From NCBI GenBank assembly GCA_963969395.1, contig OZ017803.1, positions 5,642,001 to 5,706,000 on the forward strand: a stretch of 64,000 bases of DNA, read 5' to 3'. The position numbers and the translations under genes are program-made. Source of the DNA: Pseudoscleropodium purum. Its lineage: Eukaryota > Streptophyta > Bryopsida > Hypnales > Brachytheciaceae. This document shows, piece after piece, positions 20,288 to 32,330 of this stretch. How positions within the stretch are numbered: position 1 is the first letter of the stretch; every line of letters begins with the position of its first letter. The notes below the pieces were generated by a model, which was given only the letters and a program-made list of their open reading frames with translations, made no database searches and was not told the origin of the DNA.

Positions 20288-20624
20288 CATTCATACACAC
20301 ATTCTAATACCAGTAAGCATCTCCAAAAATGTTATAGAGTTTCTTCCATAGAGATTTTAGTGTTAGGGTGATAATGCTCAAATTTTGTAAAATAGATATC
20401 TCCATATTATAATTAAATTTTGCAATTTGAACCTTGAAATATAACCAATTTTGTACATTTAAGCATGATGGTATAATTACTTTGCCAAAATCTGGTTAAA
20501 ATATAAAGATATCTATTTTACAAAATTTAGGCATTATCACCCCAACATTGAAATCTCTATAGAAAAAATTCTGAAATTTTTTTGGAGACGCTTATTGAAG
20601 GAAAAATCTACTTTTGAATGTTTC
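20284..20624. mobile_element. Inverted-repeat (foldback) element, about 340 bp
   Basis: Left arm 20284-20420 and right arm 20495-20624 are reverse complements. GGGTGATAATG..AAATTTTGTAAAATAGATAT is mirrored exactly in the right arm, as are CTCCAAAAA and the outer GAAACATTC. A spacer of about 75 bp separates the arms. No coding capacity. Confidence 0.8.
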
Positions 20625-21308
20625 CTACATATTTGTGCAATTGATTTTAAAAACTTCATCACAATGTTTTTCAATCATAAAAAACCATGAATATAAAATG
20701 AAACAATTTATTAAAAATAGAATTTGCTTTCTTTAAATTGAAATTTAGTATTCTAGCTTGGAATTGCATAAGAATTGAATGTTAATTATACAAGACAGTT
20801 GTATTCTATATTATGCAAAAAAAAAATTTTGAATGGCACAATTATAGGCCATTTGTAAGATTATTAGATCCAATTACACACTTGATTTTGAACCTCTCCA
20901 AAGGTATTGAAGCCTTTCTTTTTTCAATTTGTAACAAAATAGTGAGAACATGACAGATTGTTTTTCAACTTCAATTTTTGGATAGATTTCATATTTATTT
21001 TTTTAAATAAAAATATATAACCTTGTAGGAAATTAATAACTTAATAACTTGATAAATCTTCAACATCACAATTTTTTAAAGCTAGTCCAAGGGTCACATT
21101 AAAAGTACACTATACACTCAACAAATAAAACATCTCATCTCAAAAAATGGCGTGGCCTAGGATCACAATATACCATATTGAAATTTAAAAATCCAACAAT
21201 ATATAATTATAAATATGACTACGATCAAATATGGACACAAATAAATATATTGATACAGCATATAGATATGCATACATATATGGTTGTTGACAAGGATGCA
21301 AATTATCC
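20625..21308. other. AT-rich gene-free stretch
   Basis: Low-complexity A/T sequence with poly(A) and poly(T) runs. Nothing else supported. Confidence 0.6.
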
Positions 21309-21785
21309 CATGTCTTTTGTTAACAACCTAAATTGACATTTGTATTTGAATTCTTAGATTTTGAAAAAATAATTAAAAAAATTGCACTAAGGTGCTTGAC
21401 TTCAATTTCTTCGAGCAAGACTTTGACACATTAAGTGACTACTATCTCCTCAAGAAACATGAACCACAAGGAATGCTTTCCTTAGATGAAGAGTTTTGCA
21501 AGATGCTAAATCCTCCATTCAAAGTAGGACCGACAGTGTGGATTTTGTGTTCCCATATCTTTGTTAACGACCTAAGTTAACACCGGTATTTGAATTCCTT
21601 GATTTTGAAAAAATAATTTAAGAAATTGCACTAAGGTGCTTGACTTCAATTTCTTTAACCGAGGCTTTGTCACATCCACTAACTACTATTCCCTCAAAAA
21701 GCACAAACCACGAGGAATGCTTATCTTAGATGAAGAGTCTTGGAAGATGCTAAAGCCTCCATTCAAAGTAGGATTCAAAGTGGTG
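21309..21785 (+). repeat. 244-bp direct duplication with a shared open frame
   Basis: Copies at 21309-21545 and 21553-21785 share ATTGCACTAAGGTGCTTGAC, GGAATGCTT, TTAGATGAAGAGT and CCTCCATTCAAAGTAGGA at a constant offset of about 244 bp. In both copies the same frame is open and reads LDFNFF..YY.LKKH.P.GML.LDEE..KML.PPFKVG. The frame lacks an ATG at its start. It may be a fragment of a mobile-element protein, which I cannot name. Confidence 0.7.
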
Positions 21786-23398
21786 AATCATATGTTCTCA
21801 CAAGTAAATGTAAGAAAAAAGCCTCCTATTTTGTGCCATGTAAATTCCACATTCTTCACCTCCCCTAGCTAATTTGGGGTTACCGATTGCAAATGTGAAT
21901 TTAAAATTTTCAAATTTGATCATATTTGGCAAGTCAAAAAATTAGCATCCACCAAGACTAAAGTCTTAGGATTGAAGTATCAAATTTCTTTTGATCCTAG
22001 AACGGTTGCTTATGCACCAGTGCACCGGTGCATCACTATTCGAGTAAAATAATATTTTGAACATTCATTTGTGCGTCACATGTGGACTCTTACTTTGAGA
22101 TGAAGGAGAAGTCTTTTTTTAAGGCATGAAAAAGAGAACTTTGGAGTCAATTTTGTGACTCTTTTATGCTCAATTATGCACACCACAATGTCTGTGCATT
22201 CACAAGTTCTCTGCATCCTATTGTTTATTGTTCTCAAAACTGCTTTCCAGTGAACTCCATTGTGCAATTTGGGAATGTATCCTTGACACAATATCCCAGT
22301 TAAAGCTTTTATGCTAAATTTTTAAAAAATGGCCACAATTGTAGTATAACTTAAAAGTCTACAGTTGTTGAACACAAGAAACTTCATTACTGACTTAAAA
22401 ATTTATGCTGTACAATTTCCAACAATATCAAGAGAAATTACTAGCACCTGCAATGCTGGGGTCTGTGACGGATGGAACTCACATGGATTATGACTTTATA
22501 AGTGCAAGTAATGTTTTTAAAATTTTATAAATTTATAAATTTATTTTATTTTTAAATATGAGAGAGACAGACACATCAGATTTATTATGAAAAAATTAAC
22601 CCATGAGTGAGAGCCTCTGTGGTGGCGGGGCCCCAGGTCCTGGCCAAAAAAACAACAAGAAAAGTCCAAAAACTAATCAAACGGACCGATGGGCCAACTG
22701 CTACTGTACAACAGTCCTGCTTGCACATACATAAATTCAAGGCATCTTATTTCAATACCGGTATACCGTGCGATTTGGTTTGGTCGCAGTTTGTTATTTC
22801 ATTCATTCGAAAGTGATGACGGAAGCTATAATTTACTTCCATGGGTATGAATGAAATTATGATGCATGGATGGAAAAGTCATTATTCATCTACAATGCAT
22901 ACTTTTATCCCCTACTTAAAAAGACAACAAGTGTTTGTTCAATATACGTACAATATCTTGGGTACATTCCTACAAAGTCAATATGGATTGGATGTTTATG
23001 AAATTTTGACATGAGGTGTAAACATGTACTCCCTTAATGGGAATATACTTTGTTTTTTTTGTTCCAATTGGGTGCCTGGATTAAAAGTTATATTGCCCTG
23101 AACTTAGGGGGACAATTTTTGGGGCAATGTGTGCAAAACTCTTCCTCTACTTCTGAAATTTGACAAGTCTAGTGATAGTAAATAGACACAGTAGCAAAAA
23201 GCGATGGTTTGGGAGGTGCTCACCGACCTTACTTGGAGACCTTCAAAAGGACCCCATTTTTCTTTCTTCAAGGCATTCTTTCAACAAATGAACTTGATTT
23301 TCCCATCTGGTACAAGAGAAGACTGAGTTCTACTCCCACAGTCAAAATTTGATCGGTATCGAAGTGTATGCAGTGAGGGACCAGGAGCCAAAATGTGA
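21786..23398. other. Gene-free spacer with a small palindrome
   Basis: AT-rich with a slightly richer patch at 22600-22830. A perfect 12-bp palindrome TGCACCGGTGCA lies at 22021-22032, directly preceded by TGCACCAG. No gene seen. Confidence 0.5.
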
Positions 23399-23773
23399 GA
23401 AAACCCCTGTAGGACAAAACCTCCTTGAAGCACCCAACCTGAAGGTCTCATGGAGTTTGGTGCTGTGTTTCTTTTGTACTATCCTTAACCTAGTTAAGAT
23501 AAGCCTTCCCCCGACACCCCCAGCGAAAACCCTGTAGGACAAAACCTCCTTGAAGCACCCAACCTGAAGGTCTCATGGAGTTTGGTGCTGTGTTTCTTTT
23601 GTACTATCCTTAACCTAGTTAAGATAAGCCTTCCCCCGACACCCCCAGCGAAAACCCTGTAGGACAAAACCTCCTTGAAACACCCAACCTGAAGGTCTCA
23701 TGGAGTTTGGTGCTGTGTTTCTTTTGTACTATCCTTAACCTAGTTAAGATAAGCCTTCCCCTGACACCCCCAG
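23399..23773. repeat. Three near-identical 125-bp tandem units
   Basis: Units at 23399-23524, 23525-23649 and 23650-23773 differ by only two or three bases and one single-base deletion, so amplification is recent. Each unit contains CTTAACCTAGTTAAG (a 6-bp stem with a 3-nt loop) followed by ATAAGCCTTCCCC. A related motif, CTTATCTTAACTTAGG, occurs once at 41637. Confidence 0.95.
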
Positions 23774-24639
23774 TGGGTACAAACTGGGGTTCATTTTACA
23801 ATTAAACTGTGACTTAGTAAATAACTTAACTTATTGCTCATAACATGATGCCATTATAAGAACCTGGCTCATGGATCATGCTGCAGTGCTGTGGTTGGAT
23901 ACGAAACCAAGTTGTTCTGTTTTGGAAAACTGTGCTGTTGACGCGTGACTCCCTGCCAAGTGGGGCAGGCAAGTCTCTCAATTTAGGGCCCAATTTAGAG
24001 GGTCGGTGTGGTCTCTTTTTTTCTTCATTTATCAAGTTAAAAAGGAATTTCTTTCCAAAAGTAGTTGAACTCGATAAACCCACAGCAGGTAGACAGTGTA
24101 TCTTTGTGCACGATTTTCAGCCAATTGGCTACAGCTTAAAGATGTTGGCTATTTATTGTAAAAGGAAAATTTCAGTTTTTTGAGGGTCAAGATAGCCATA
24201 ATTCTAATGTATTTCAGCCCCCTAATGATTTCTTTCATGTTTAGACTATAGAGGTCTAAAATCACTTCACAATAAGAGTCTCCAAAACAAGGCTAAAAAT
24301 CTTCATCAATATTTATTTCTTATCAAATCAAACTTTAAGATCCTTTATTTTATTTTTGAAACAAATAGACAATTTTCATTGCAAAAAGAATAGCTTGAGG
24401 ATCCTTGAGCTAACTTGTTAGAGTACACCCTCCTAAAAATTTCAAAATAAAAAACCTTACCAATTACAAGATCATGATGCTTCGATTTTGAAAAGAATTA
24501 TATTCCTACTCTTTCTAAATAGTCAAATATCATCTTTCGTACCTTTTATTCCAAAATGTGTAGAACCTACAACTTGTAATTCTCCATAATATGTCAAAGA
24601 AATAAGTTGGGAATATGTATAAAAAAATTTCTTAAAAAA
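23774..24639. other. Gene-free spacer
   Basis: Open frames of 81 and 101 codons overlap on opposite strands at 23838-24183. Neither shows a family signal. AT-rich afterwards. Confidence 0.5.
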
Positions 24640-25215
24640 ATTTCATATTCATACTTGAAAAAAATATTAAGTAGAAAGAGTCAAAGAATGATTTAAAACA
24701 CATAATTGTTAAGGATTTAGGTATGCAATTGAAAAATGCCAATTCCAATGGTTGTAATGTTGTAATAATCAATTGACATCCTATGATTTTACTTTATTCC
24801 AAAAACATTGAAAATTGAGTTAAATAGAAGACTTCAAAGTTAATTTTAAAGTAGAAATTCCATAACTACCCACAAACTAAAACTCTTCACAACTTTCATC
24901 TCATTTACTGAAATGGAATGATTCAAAGCTTTCATTGTATTTAAAAATGTAAAAAACAATTTCAAATTTCTTTTCATCTAAAAGAGAATTTTTTAGTTGT
25001 TCAAGATGCCCAATCTCTTAAAGAAACTATATATCATTCAATATCTTTTTAACTTTACAGTCAAAAGTTATGAAAATTGTTTGTACTTAAAAGCTACTCT
25101 TTGCTCTTATGTTCTATGAAAAATTCAAGAAAAATAATGAAAATTTTATTCTTAGTGAAGTGCCCGAACTTTTCTATGTTACCAAAAAAATGTTGTTTGG
25201 TTCTTTAGGGTTTAA
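24640..25215 (+). mobile_element. Partial copy of the TTTAACCCC terminal-repeat element
   Basis: It aligns with the right two thirds of 32331-33194. Shared strings are AGAATGATT, a TTGTTAAGGATTTAG-like block, CCAATGGTTG, ATAACTAC..ACAAACTAAAACTC and GAATGATTCAAA. It ends at TTCTTTAGGGTTTAA, the degraded right terminus. The left terminus is lost or too diverged to place. Confidence 0.6.
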
Positions 25216-25526
25216 GGCAAAATTCTATTTAGGTACCACCTAATTTTGATATAGATACTACCAAATATCATCTAAATATCACACAAGTATTGAAAAAATC
25301 TAGACTACTTTTCCAAAATGTTAAAAAATAAATTGACTATAGATTTTAAACTCTACCTCAATTGACCAAGATTGCTATTCTGTGAGCTTGTAAGCCTGTG
25401 AGTGTATAATTTTTTAGAGACTCCATCTAAAAATTGTGGTCAAAATTTATTATTTTTGGTAAATTTTAGTACCTATTTCCATGGACCTATTACCGTGAGC
25501 CTATTATCGTGGTCCCTTAGTCAACC

Positions 25527-25905
25527 TTGATGTGCTATTTTATTTGACTCTGCTAGATTTTAAGGAAAAAAAAATTGGTGATTAATTAGGATTTGTTTGA
25601 AATCAATTGAAAATGTTCTATTTAAATTTAGATTTTTATAATCAATCCCCTCTTGTTGTTAGGTATCTCTTGGCACTGAGAGAAGTCCTAATAGTAGTGG
25701 GAACAAAAATAAGCTTTTTTAATTTTTTGTTGGTCTTTTTTTTTTTTTTTTCCCATAGTAAGAGAGACTCCTCTTGGCACCGAGACATACTTAGCAATAA
25801 GAGGGGAGTGATTATAAGAATCTTAGTTGATTTCAAACAAATCTTAATTAGTAACCAATTTTTTCTTCTTAAAATCTAGCAAAATTCAACAAGGAGCACA
25901 TTAAG
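25527..25905. repeat. Nested inverted repeat inside the 1.55-kb element
   Basis: Arms 25527-25700 and 25758-25905 mirror each other: GCTAGATTTTAAG, GATTTGTTTGAAATCAA, TTATAATCA.TCCCCTCTT and TCTTGGCAC.GAGA. A T-rich loop separates them. The right arm lacks about 22 bp present in the left. Confidence 0.8.
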
Positions 25906-26105
25906 ATGGCAAGTGCTTGATCCTTCTCTCGATGCCAAGAGGTTTCAAGCAATAAGAAGTGATTAACCAAATGATAAAATCAAAGATGGAAGAATTGAAC
26001 TCCCAAAAGGGCCCACAAAAAGACAATGATCAACTAATCAACACTATGGTGTAATTAAGCTCATCTTTTACAAAAATAATTCATATCGATCAATTATTTT
26101 TTTCC

Positions 26106-26560
26106 AAAATCTTAATGAGTTCAATTACCAATACATCAAGATAGAAGTATAGGTATCCCCCATTTGCCTCAAGAAGATCCACACTATTACAAGATAGTAA
26201 TCAACAAAAATGAAATTCAATGCAACTAAGTTCTTTTCATGGGTAATGAATTCCTATAAACAAATTTTTGTTTCTAAAATCTAAACAAGTCCACCACCTT
26301 GCAAATTAGAAAAGAAACATTGATACCCTTTTATTAACCCTAAGAAGATCCATGATGTTAAAGGACAATGATCAACCAAATTAAAATTCATTGTGACAAA
26401 GATCATTATATATAAAAATAATTCTTATCAACAATTTTTTTTTTCTAAAATCTAAGCAAGTCCAACAATAGTGCATCAAAAGAAAATTATTGGTAGCCTC
26501 CTATTAGCCCCAAGAACACCCACATTGCTATATGATAGTAATCAATTAATGTTCTATGCA
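26106..26560. repeat. 170-bp degenerate tandem repeat
   Basis: Units start at 26106, 26276 and 26447 with AAAATCTAARCAAGTCCAAC-like sequence and share an AAGAAGATCCA block and a GATAGTAATCAA block. A longer, more distant unit begins at 25871. Confidence 0.7.
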
Positions 26561-26911
26561 AACTTATTTCCATCTCCATTCATCTTTCACATCAATTGAG
26601 TTCATCATTTTCATAATGTATGCTTCTAATATTTTAGACACAACATTGGAAATTATAATTTTCATGTGAATTCTACATAATCACCATAATAGGTTCACGA
26701 TAATAAGTCCATAGTATAGGTACAAAAATTTACTACAAATAGTAAATTTTGACCAAAATTTGAAGATGGAATGTATTTTAAAAATACCATTAAGTTTTTT
26801 TGAGATTCTTCAAATTTTTGAGCTCAATGCTCACATAATCTTTGCTCAATGCTCAGTTGCTCACAAGCTCACGCTTGCATGCTCACAAAATAGCACCATT
26901 GCTCAATTGAC

Positions 26912-28800
26912 TAGATTATTGGATTTTATTTAATTTTATAAAATGTTTTCATAAAATATTTGTTTTTTGAATGATGAAATGAATATGAGTTTAGAATTTT
27001 GGAATTGTAAATATTATAATTGCACCATAAAATTAATATTTGTCAAATTTTTGTTCCCTTTTAGGGCGAATTTCTGTTCACAAAAATTGACCAAATTTTG
27101 CAAAAAAGAGAAAAGATTTTTCAAAATTGGCTACATAAAAGTGTGTAATATTTGCAAGAGGAGAATTGGAATTGTTGGTGAACAAAATTATAGGGAGACA
27201 TCCATGAAAAGTAGAAGACGCTACTTTCAGATTTTTGAAAAACTAATTTTAGCATTGGATTTGATATTGTTGGTTGCACAACTACACAAAGCTACTTCTA
27301 AAATGTAGTTTCTTCCAACTCATATAGAAGTGTAATTATGATGAAAGTCAGCAAAAACAATTCTAATTTTGATAAACTTGAAACTTATTTTTTGATTTGG
27401 ACCCTCCATAGTAGTCCATCTTCAATAAACTCCAACCTTTAAAACGTCTTAGAAGATGTTTCATATCCTTCAAAGGATTTCAAGGAGGCCTCAAAGATAG
27501 AAAAATCCCATTCTTTCATCCCATTTTTTTTAAAAGGATTTGATTTAATTTAATTTTAGTAATAGGTGTTGGATATTTCCTTCTTGTGATATTTTTTGAG
27601 TTTTCTAATGAAGAAACTGGCAAATGTATAAATCACCATGTAATAGTTTATTTTGACAATTTCTAATTCTTGATTGTTTTCTATTTTAGCCATAAAAATG
27701 GTTTTTTCTCAATAGTTCAACTATTGAAATGAAACTTATCAAATCTAGTTTCTACTCCAAAAGTGAAAATTTGAAAAATCTTTAAAAGTCAAATTTCTAT
27801 TGTAATTTGAACTTTGGATCTATGACTATGGAGTGCCAATTTTTTTATTTCAGATGATATAGTAAATTGATTTGCATCAAAATATTGTACACTATAGTTT
27901 ACAACATGGAAAACAACTTAGAATTTATAAGCATGTTTTTGAATTTGATAAGAAATTTTCCACATTTTATTTCAAAAATTCATGGTAATTTCAAATTTTC
28001 ACAAAAAAATTGAAATTTTTATGATATACAAGGCATGAAAGTACTTCTCTAAAAAGTAATTATAAAAAATTTCATTTATATATAGTTTCAAAATGTGAGC
28101 CAATGGAGAAAAAGACTTTGAAGTTTGAAAAAGTAGCCATAGACCTATCTTTTTACGATAAATTTGTCATTTTTATACAATTAATAGTGATCATGAAACT
28201 ATAGAAGAAAATGAATGAAGGTCATATTTTGGCTACAATTCCTACAAAAGCACTTGAAATCAAAGAATTTACACAATGCTAATATGTAAACAAGTGTTTT
28301 ACTATAGTTGTTATCTCACAAATCATTATTGTTGTTTAAAAGCATTTTACAATGATAGGTTAAATGATATAATAAAATTGATGCAATTGATCCAACATAC
28401 AAGAAAATTGAAAATCATATAATCTAATCTAATGGCAAGGGTTAATTGTTTAGAATAGTAGCATTATTGTTAAATGTTAACGATGAAAAATAGAAAATGT
28501 GATTAAAATATGCTTATTTGACTAATTATTAGTGGTATTTTAAAGATGATTTGTATATCAAAAGTATTAAAATTTTAATGCACAAGTGAAAAGTATCAAA
28601 TGCATTTTTTTAGTTTTAATTAATTTCAAATGAATAAAGGTCAAATTCTAACAATTTCATTAAAGATAAATATTATACAATGTATTAATGTAAGCCAAGA
28701 TATATTGCTAATTATTTAGTTTAAAAATATATATTTTTGAATAAAATAGCTCTTTTAGCCTGGAAAAAACATATTCAATATTGAGTCTAAAAGGTTGCAA
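26912..28800. other. AT-rich gene-free stretch
   Basis: A 113-codon + frame at 26967-27308 is Lys/Asn/Ile/Phe-rich with no family signal and no splice context, so it is probably chance. Otherwise A/T-rich sequence with diverged repeat fragments. Confidence 0.5.
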
Positions 28801-31800
28801 ATTTTTTTTTTTAATAACAAATGAAAACCATTGTATTAAAAAGGAACAAAGTAACCATTGAGCCAAAGGCTGAACAAATGTAGAAAATACGAGCAATAAA
28901 AGGAAAAAAAGAAAGAAGAAATGAGAACCAAAGACTAAGTGAACAAACAAAGAGGGGGACCCTCCTTGTTCTACCTAATAAAATCACCAACTCTAGTAGC
29001 TAGAATTAAGAATAGTAATCAAGTATTAAAAATCTTGGTCTAAATACTATTAGAATGTTGAGGTCTACGTTTAGAAGCCAAGTCTGCCTTAATAGCTTCA
29101 ACACGTTCCAAATTGAAGAGAGCACTCCATATTGATGTATGGAGAAGAATGGTAGGCCAATGATCTTGTGCAAAAACCAAATGGTTGCGCAAGATCCAAT
29201 AGAGCCAAAGGGTAGCGCTGCAAACAATAGGTCATAATACGCGAACTCTATGGAATGATCTAGGAGTAGAGGTTCCAAAAATACATTGGATGGCATACAA
29301 TCTTCAATGAGGGCCATAGTTGGAGACACATCACAAATGTGATGCATCATTAAGAGTGTATAATCCCAAATATCTTGGGATCTTGGACATTCAAAGAACC
29401 TGTGAATAGGAGTCTCTATGACACTCAAATTACAACATACACTTTCCATAATATTCCTGGAGTGATTTGAGCCCTCCATGAGTTTACTACAACTGCATTG
29501 TGCCAAATTGACTATATGAAAGCTGCATCCTTTTGAGAACGATCTTTAATCCAGATATCTTTCCAATGTAGAACATATGAAGTTGGAAGAAGGACATGCC
29601 ATTTAGTAACAATAGGACATTGAAGTTGAGAGTAGTCTATGGCCAAGGGCCACTGTATAGTCCATGAGTGATTTGCTAGTGGACCACTTCCATCTTCTTG
29701 GGTCTTAATGGAGAGAATTAACATTTTTTTAAAATAAGAGTTTAGGTGAATGCTTTTTTTTCTTTTTTGACATGAACAATTCGAATTCTTCGCACAATGC
29801 CTCTATACATCGATATATTTTTTGAACTTAGGATAATTGTTAGTTGCTTAGAATTGATGCCTATAGTAATACGTGTAGTATTTCTTCTCAAGGAAATAGT
29901 TTGAATATGTGTATTGAATAGAGTAGGATTAGGTTCGGATACCAACGATGTGATCTCTGGTAAAGTGTCATTGCCTATGGAATAAAGACCAACCTAGTCT
30001 CCAACACATGCTAGATTAGATTGATCTGATAACAACTGAGTCCATATAGGAGGAATTTGAGAGATAAGGAAGAACCAATGGTGGTGCTTCATAATAGTAA
30101 GAGGAAATTCATTTGAAATGATCTCCCATGTCTTAAAATCACTGGCATCATCATCCCATAGATCTCCAATAGTGTGAAGGCCTGCTCTAACTAAAATTCT
30201 AGCGTGATCAATAGAAAAGTTAAAGTTAGAGCCGATAAAGCTCGTAGACCACTAAATGCTAGTGGAGAGGACCTCAGAAGCATTAGTGAGTGGAACTAAC
30301 TCAATGTATTTTACAAGCTTCTTCCATGCAGAAGTAATATCGTTTCAAACTTTCAATCCTCTAGACATAGAAGGTTGTTGAACCGTTAGCCATATGGCAA
30401 AGGTGAACCAAAATCTTGATTTTGGATGAGGTTTCATACGATGAATTTGGTAGCAAAGGAGATTTTTAAGTTCTGAGGTGCCACGCTCCATGGCATACGA
30501 AACACACTTAGCTAGTAAGGCATCAAGAGACACTTTTGGATCAAGTAATTAGAGGCCACTGACTGACTTAGGCAAGCAACAGTCATCCTAGCTAACCTTG
30601 GTTTGAGACAAATGTTTAGAGCTACTCCATAAATAGTTCCGCATACTACTCCTAATAGCTTGGATAGATCTGCACCAAATAGCCATAAAATAATAAATAG
30701 ACAAAAGGAGAATTGCAATAATTACAAGCGCCTACCCAGCCAATGAGAGACGTTGAATTGTTCAATACTTCAATTTCTTGGTAACCTTCTGTTGTAGAAA
30801 ATTGTCCACATTGGCAATTTTTAAAGAAACACCAAATGGAGCCCCTAGTAATTTAGACAAAGAGTGAGGAGGAGCCCAAGTTATTCCAAAATTATGGAGC
30901 CAGTCAAGAAGAAGGATATACAAAAACCAATATCCGGTACTCTTTGTCCAATTAATAACCAACCTTGATGTAGAGCCAAAACGGTGTATGAGGTCTACCA
31001 TGTTTTTAAAGAAGATTTGTTCACCTAAAATTGAGACCCCATTATCATCTACATATTGAGAAATAAGTTGGCGATCCTCCGTTTTGGATAGTTGGATATC
31101 TTGAATTTTGCCCAATTGTTGATCTTCTTTGGCTACTAGATTGAAGGCTTCTCCTACCAATAATAATAAATAAGGGGCTAGTGAGCACCCTTGACACACC
31201 CTTTGTTGAATGATAAATCGGATAGAAATTTTCCCATTAATCAAGACAAAAGCTAATGCATCTTGGAATAACATTTGAACAATATGTGTGAACGCATTAG
31301 GAATGCCTATTTTCTTCAAAATGCCAAAAAGAAAATTCCAGGATATTGTCTCATATACCTTAATAAAGTCAAGTTTTAGAAAGATAAGATCTTGGTGAGA
31401 GTCCTTAGCCCATTGGATTGTTTCATACTATAGTAATACATTATCTAAGACATACATGAATGGTAGGAAGGCAGATTGATCTGGACTTATAACCTTTTGG
31501 AGTATGGTTTGTAATCTCAAGCGAAGAGTTTTGCCTAGAACTTTATAGGAGACATTAAGCATGTTGGTCACCAATTGGATAAATTAGTACAATCTCCTTC
31601 TTTAAAAAGAAGGGCTAAGACTCTAGATGTCATTCCTAGAGGGAGCTATTCTTGAGCAATAGATGATTGAATTATAGTTGTATAGTCATTACCTATCAAG
31701 TCCCAGAATTTGGTGAAAAAATCAAGTGTATCTCCATCAAGTTCTAGATTACAACTTGAGGACTTTTGTTTCATTGCAAAATAAAGTTTCTCCTTTGTAA

Positions 31801-32110
31801 GTGGAGGCTCTAGACAAGTAGCCATTTGTGGACTAAGTTTATTAATGACACATAAGAAGATGGAGTCACGGTCGTTGATAATTTGAGGAGTAATTGGATT
31901 CTGTGAGTATGATTTGGAATAAAATCTAGAGCAAACTTGGTCCAAGTCATTAATACCTTGCTTGGCTATTTCTTGGTGATCAAGAAGTCTCTAATAGATG
32001 AGTTTTGAGGAGTCTCCCTAATAGTTTGGAAGAATTCAACTATAAGGCAATCTCCAAATAGTCTCCAATAAGCCCTAGATCGCACTTTCCTACCTTTAAG
32101 TTTGCGGTTC
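28801..32110 (-). mobile_element. Decayed non-LTR retrotransposon (LINE) 1
   Basis: Pieces of an ORF2-type polyprotein read on the minus strand in order. At 31945-31646 there is the start of reverse transcriptase (PPLTKEKLYFAMKQ, then DGDTLDFFTKFWDLIGNDY). At 31319-30762 is the RT core with QGCSLAPYLLLLVGEAF and a YVDD catalytic box at 31055-31044. At 29506-29006 is a zinc-binding RT tail with ETPIHRFFECPRSQDIWDY. Stops and frame changes between pieces show it is dead. An A-run on the minus strand (T-run 28803-28814 on +) fits a LINE poly(A) 3' end. The 5' end and target duplications were not found, and no endonuclease domain was recognised. Confidence 0.88.
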
Positions 32111-32330
32111 TCAAGGTTTGCCGATTGAAACTTTGAAGGTTCCAAACTTTGAGACTCATTGGCTTTTAGATTGTTCTTGTATTTTGCTCAAAATTTTGTA
32201 GAAGTGTACAATACCTCCCATTCTACAATTTATGTCTCTACAATTGTATAATTTCTCCATTCAATTTTGTGATATAGCTTTTTGGAAAACAAATTTTATA
32301 AACAACAACTCATTTTTGTAAACCCCTCTA

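Larger units (their letters stand above)
25359..26911. mobile_element. 1.55-kb element with long terminal inverted repeats, nested hairpin inside
   Basis: The left arm 25359-25513 is mirrored by 26681-26911, with TCAATTGA at the outer ends, then GCTATTCTGTGAGC versus GCTATTTTGTGAGC, GGTCAAAATTTA and a repeated CCTATTA.CGTG block. The right arm carries about 75 bp of extra CTCA-rich repeats. Inside lies a second inverted repeat (25527-25905) and a 170-bp tandem (26106-26560). No transposase-like frame is visible, so the element is non-autonomous or decayed. Confidence 0.75.

Noticed and set aside
23399..23773. CRISPR-like array
   Set aside because: The three 125-bp units are contiguous with no unique spacers, and the genome is eukaryotic.
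26967..27308. 113-codon plus-strand frame
   Set aside because: Lys/Ile/Phe-rich composition equals the AT-rich background; no motif or splice context.
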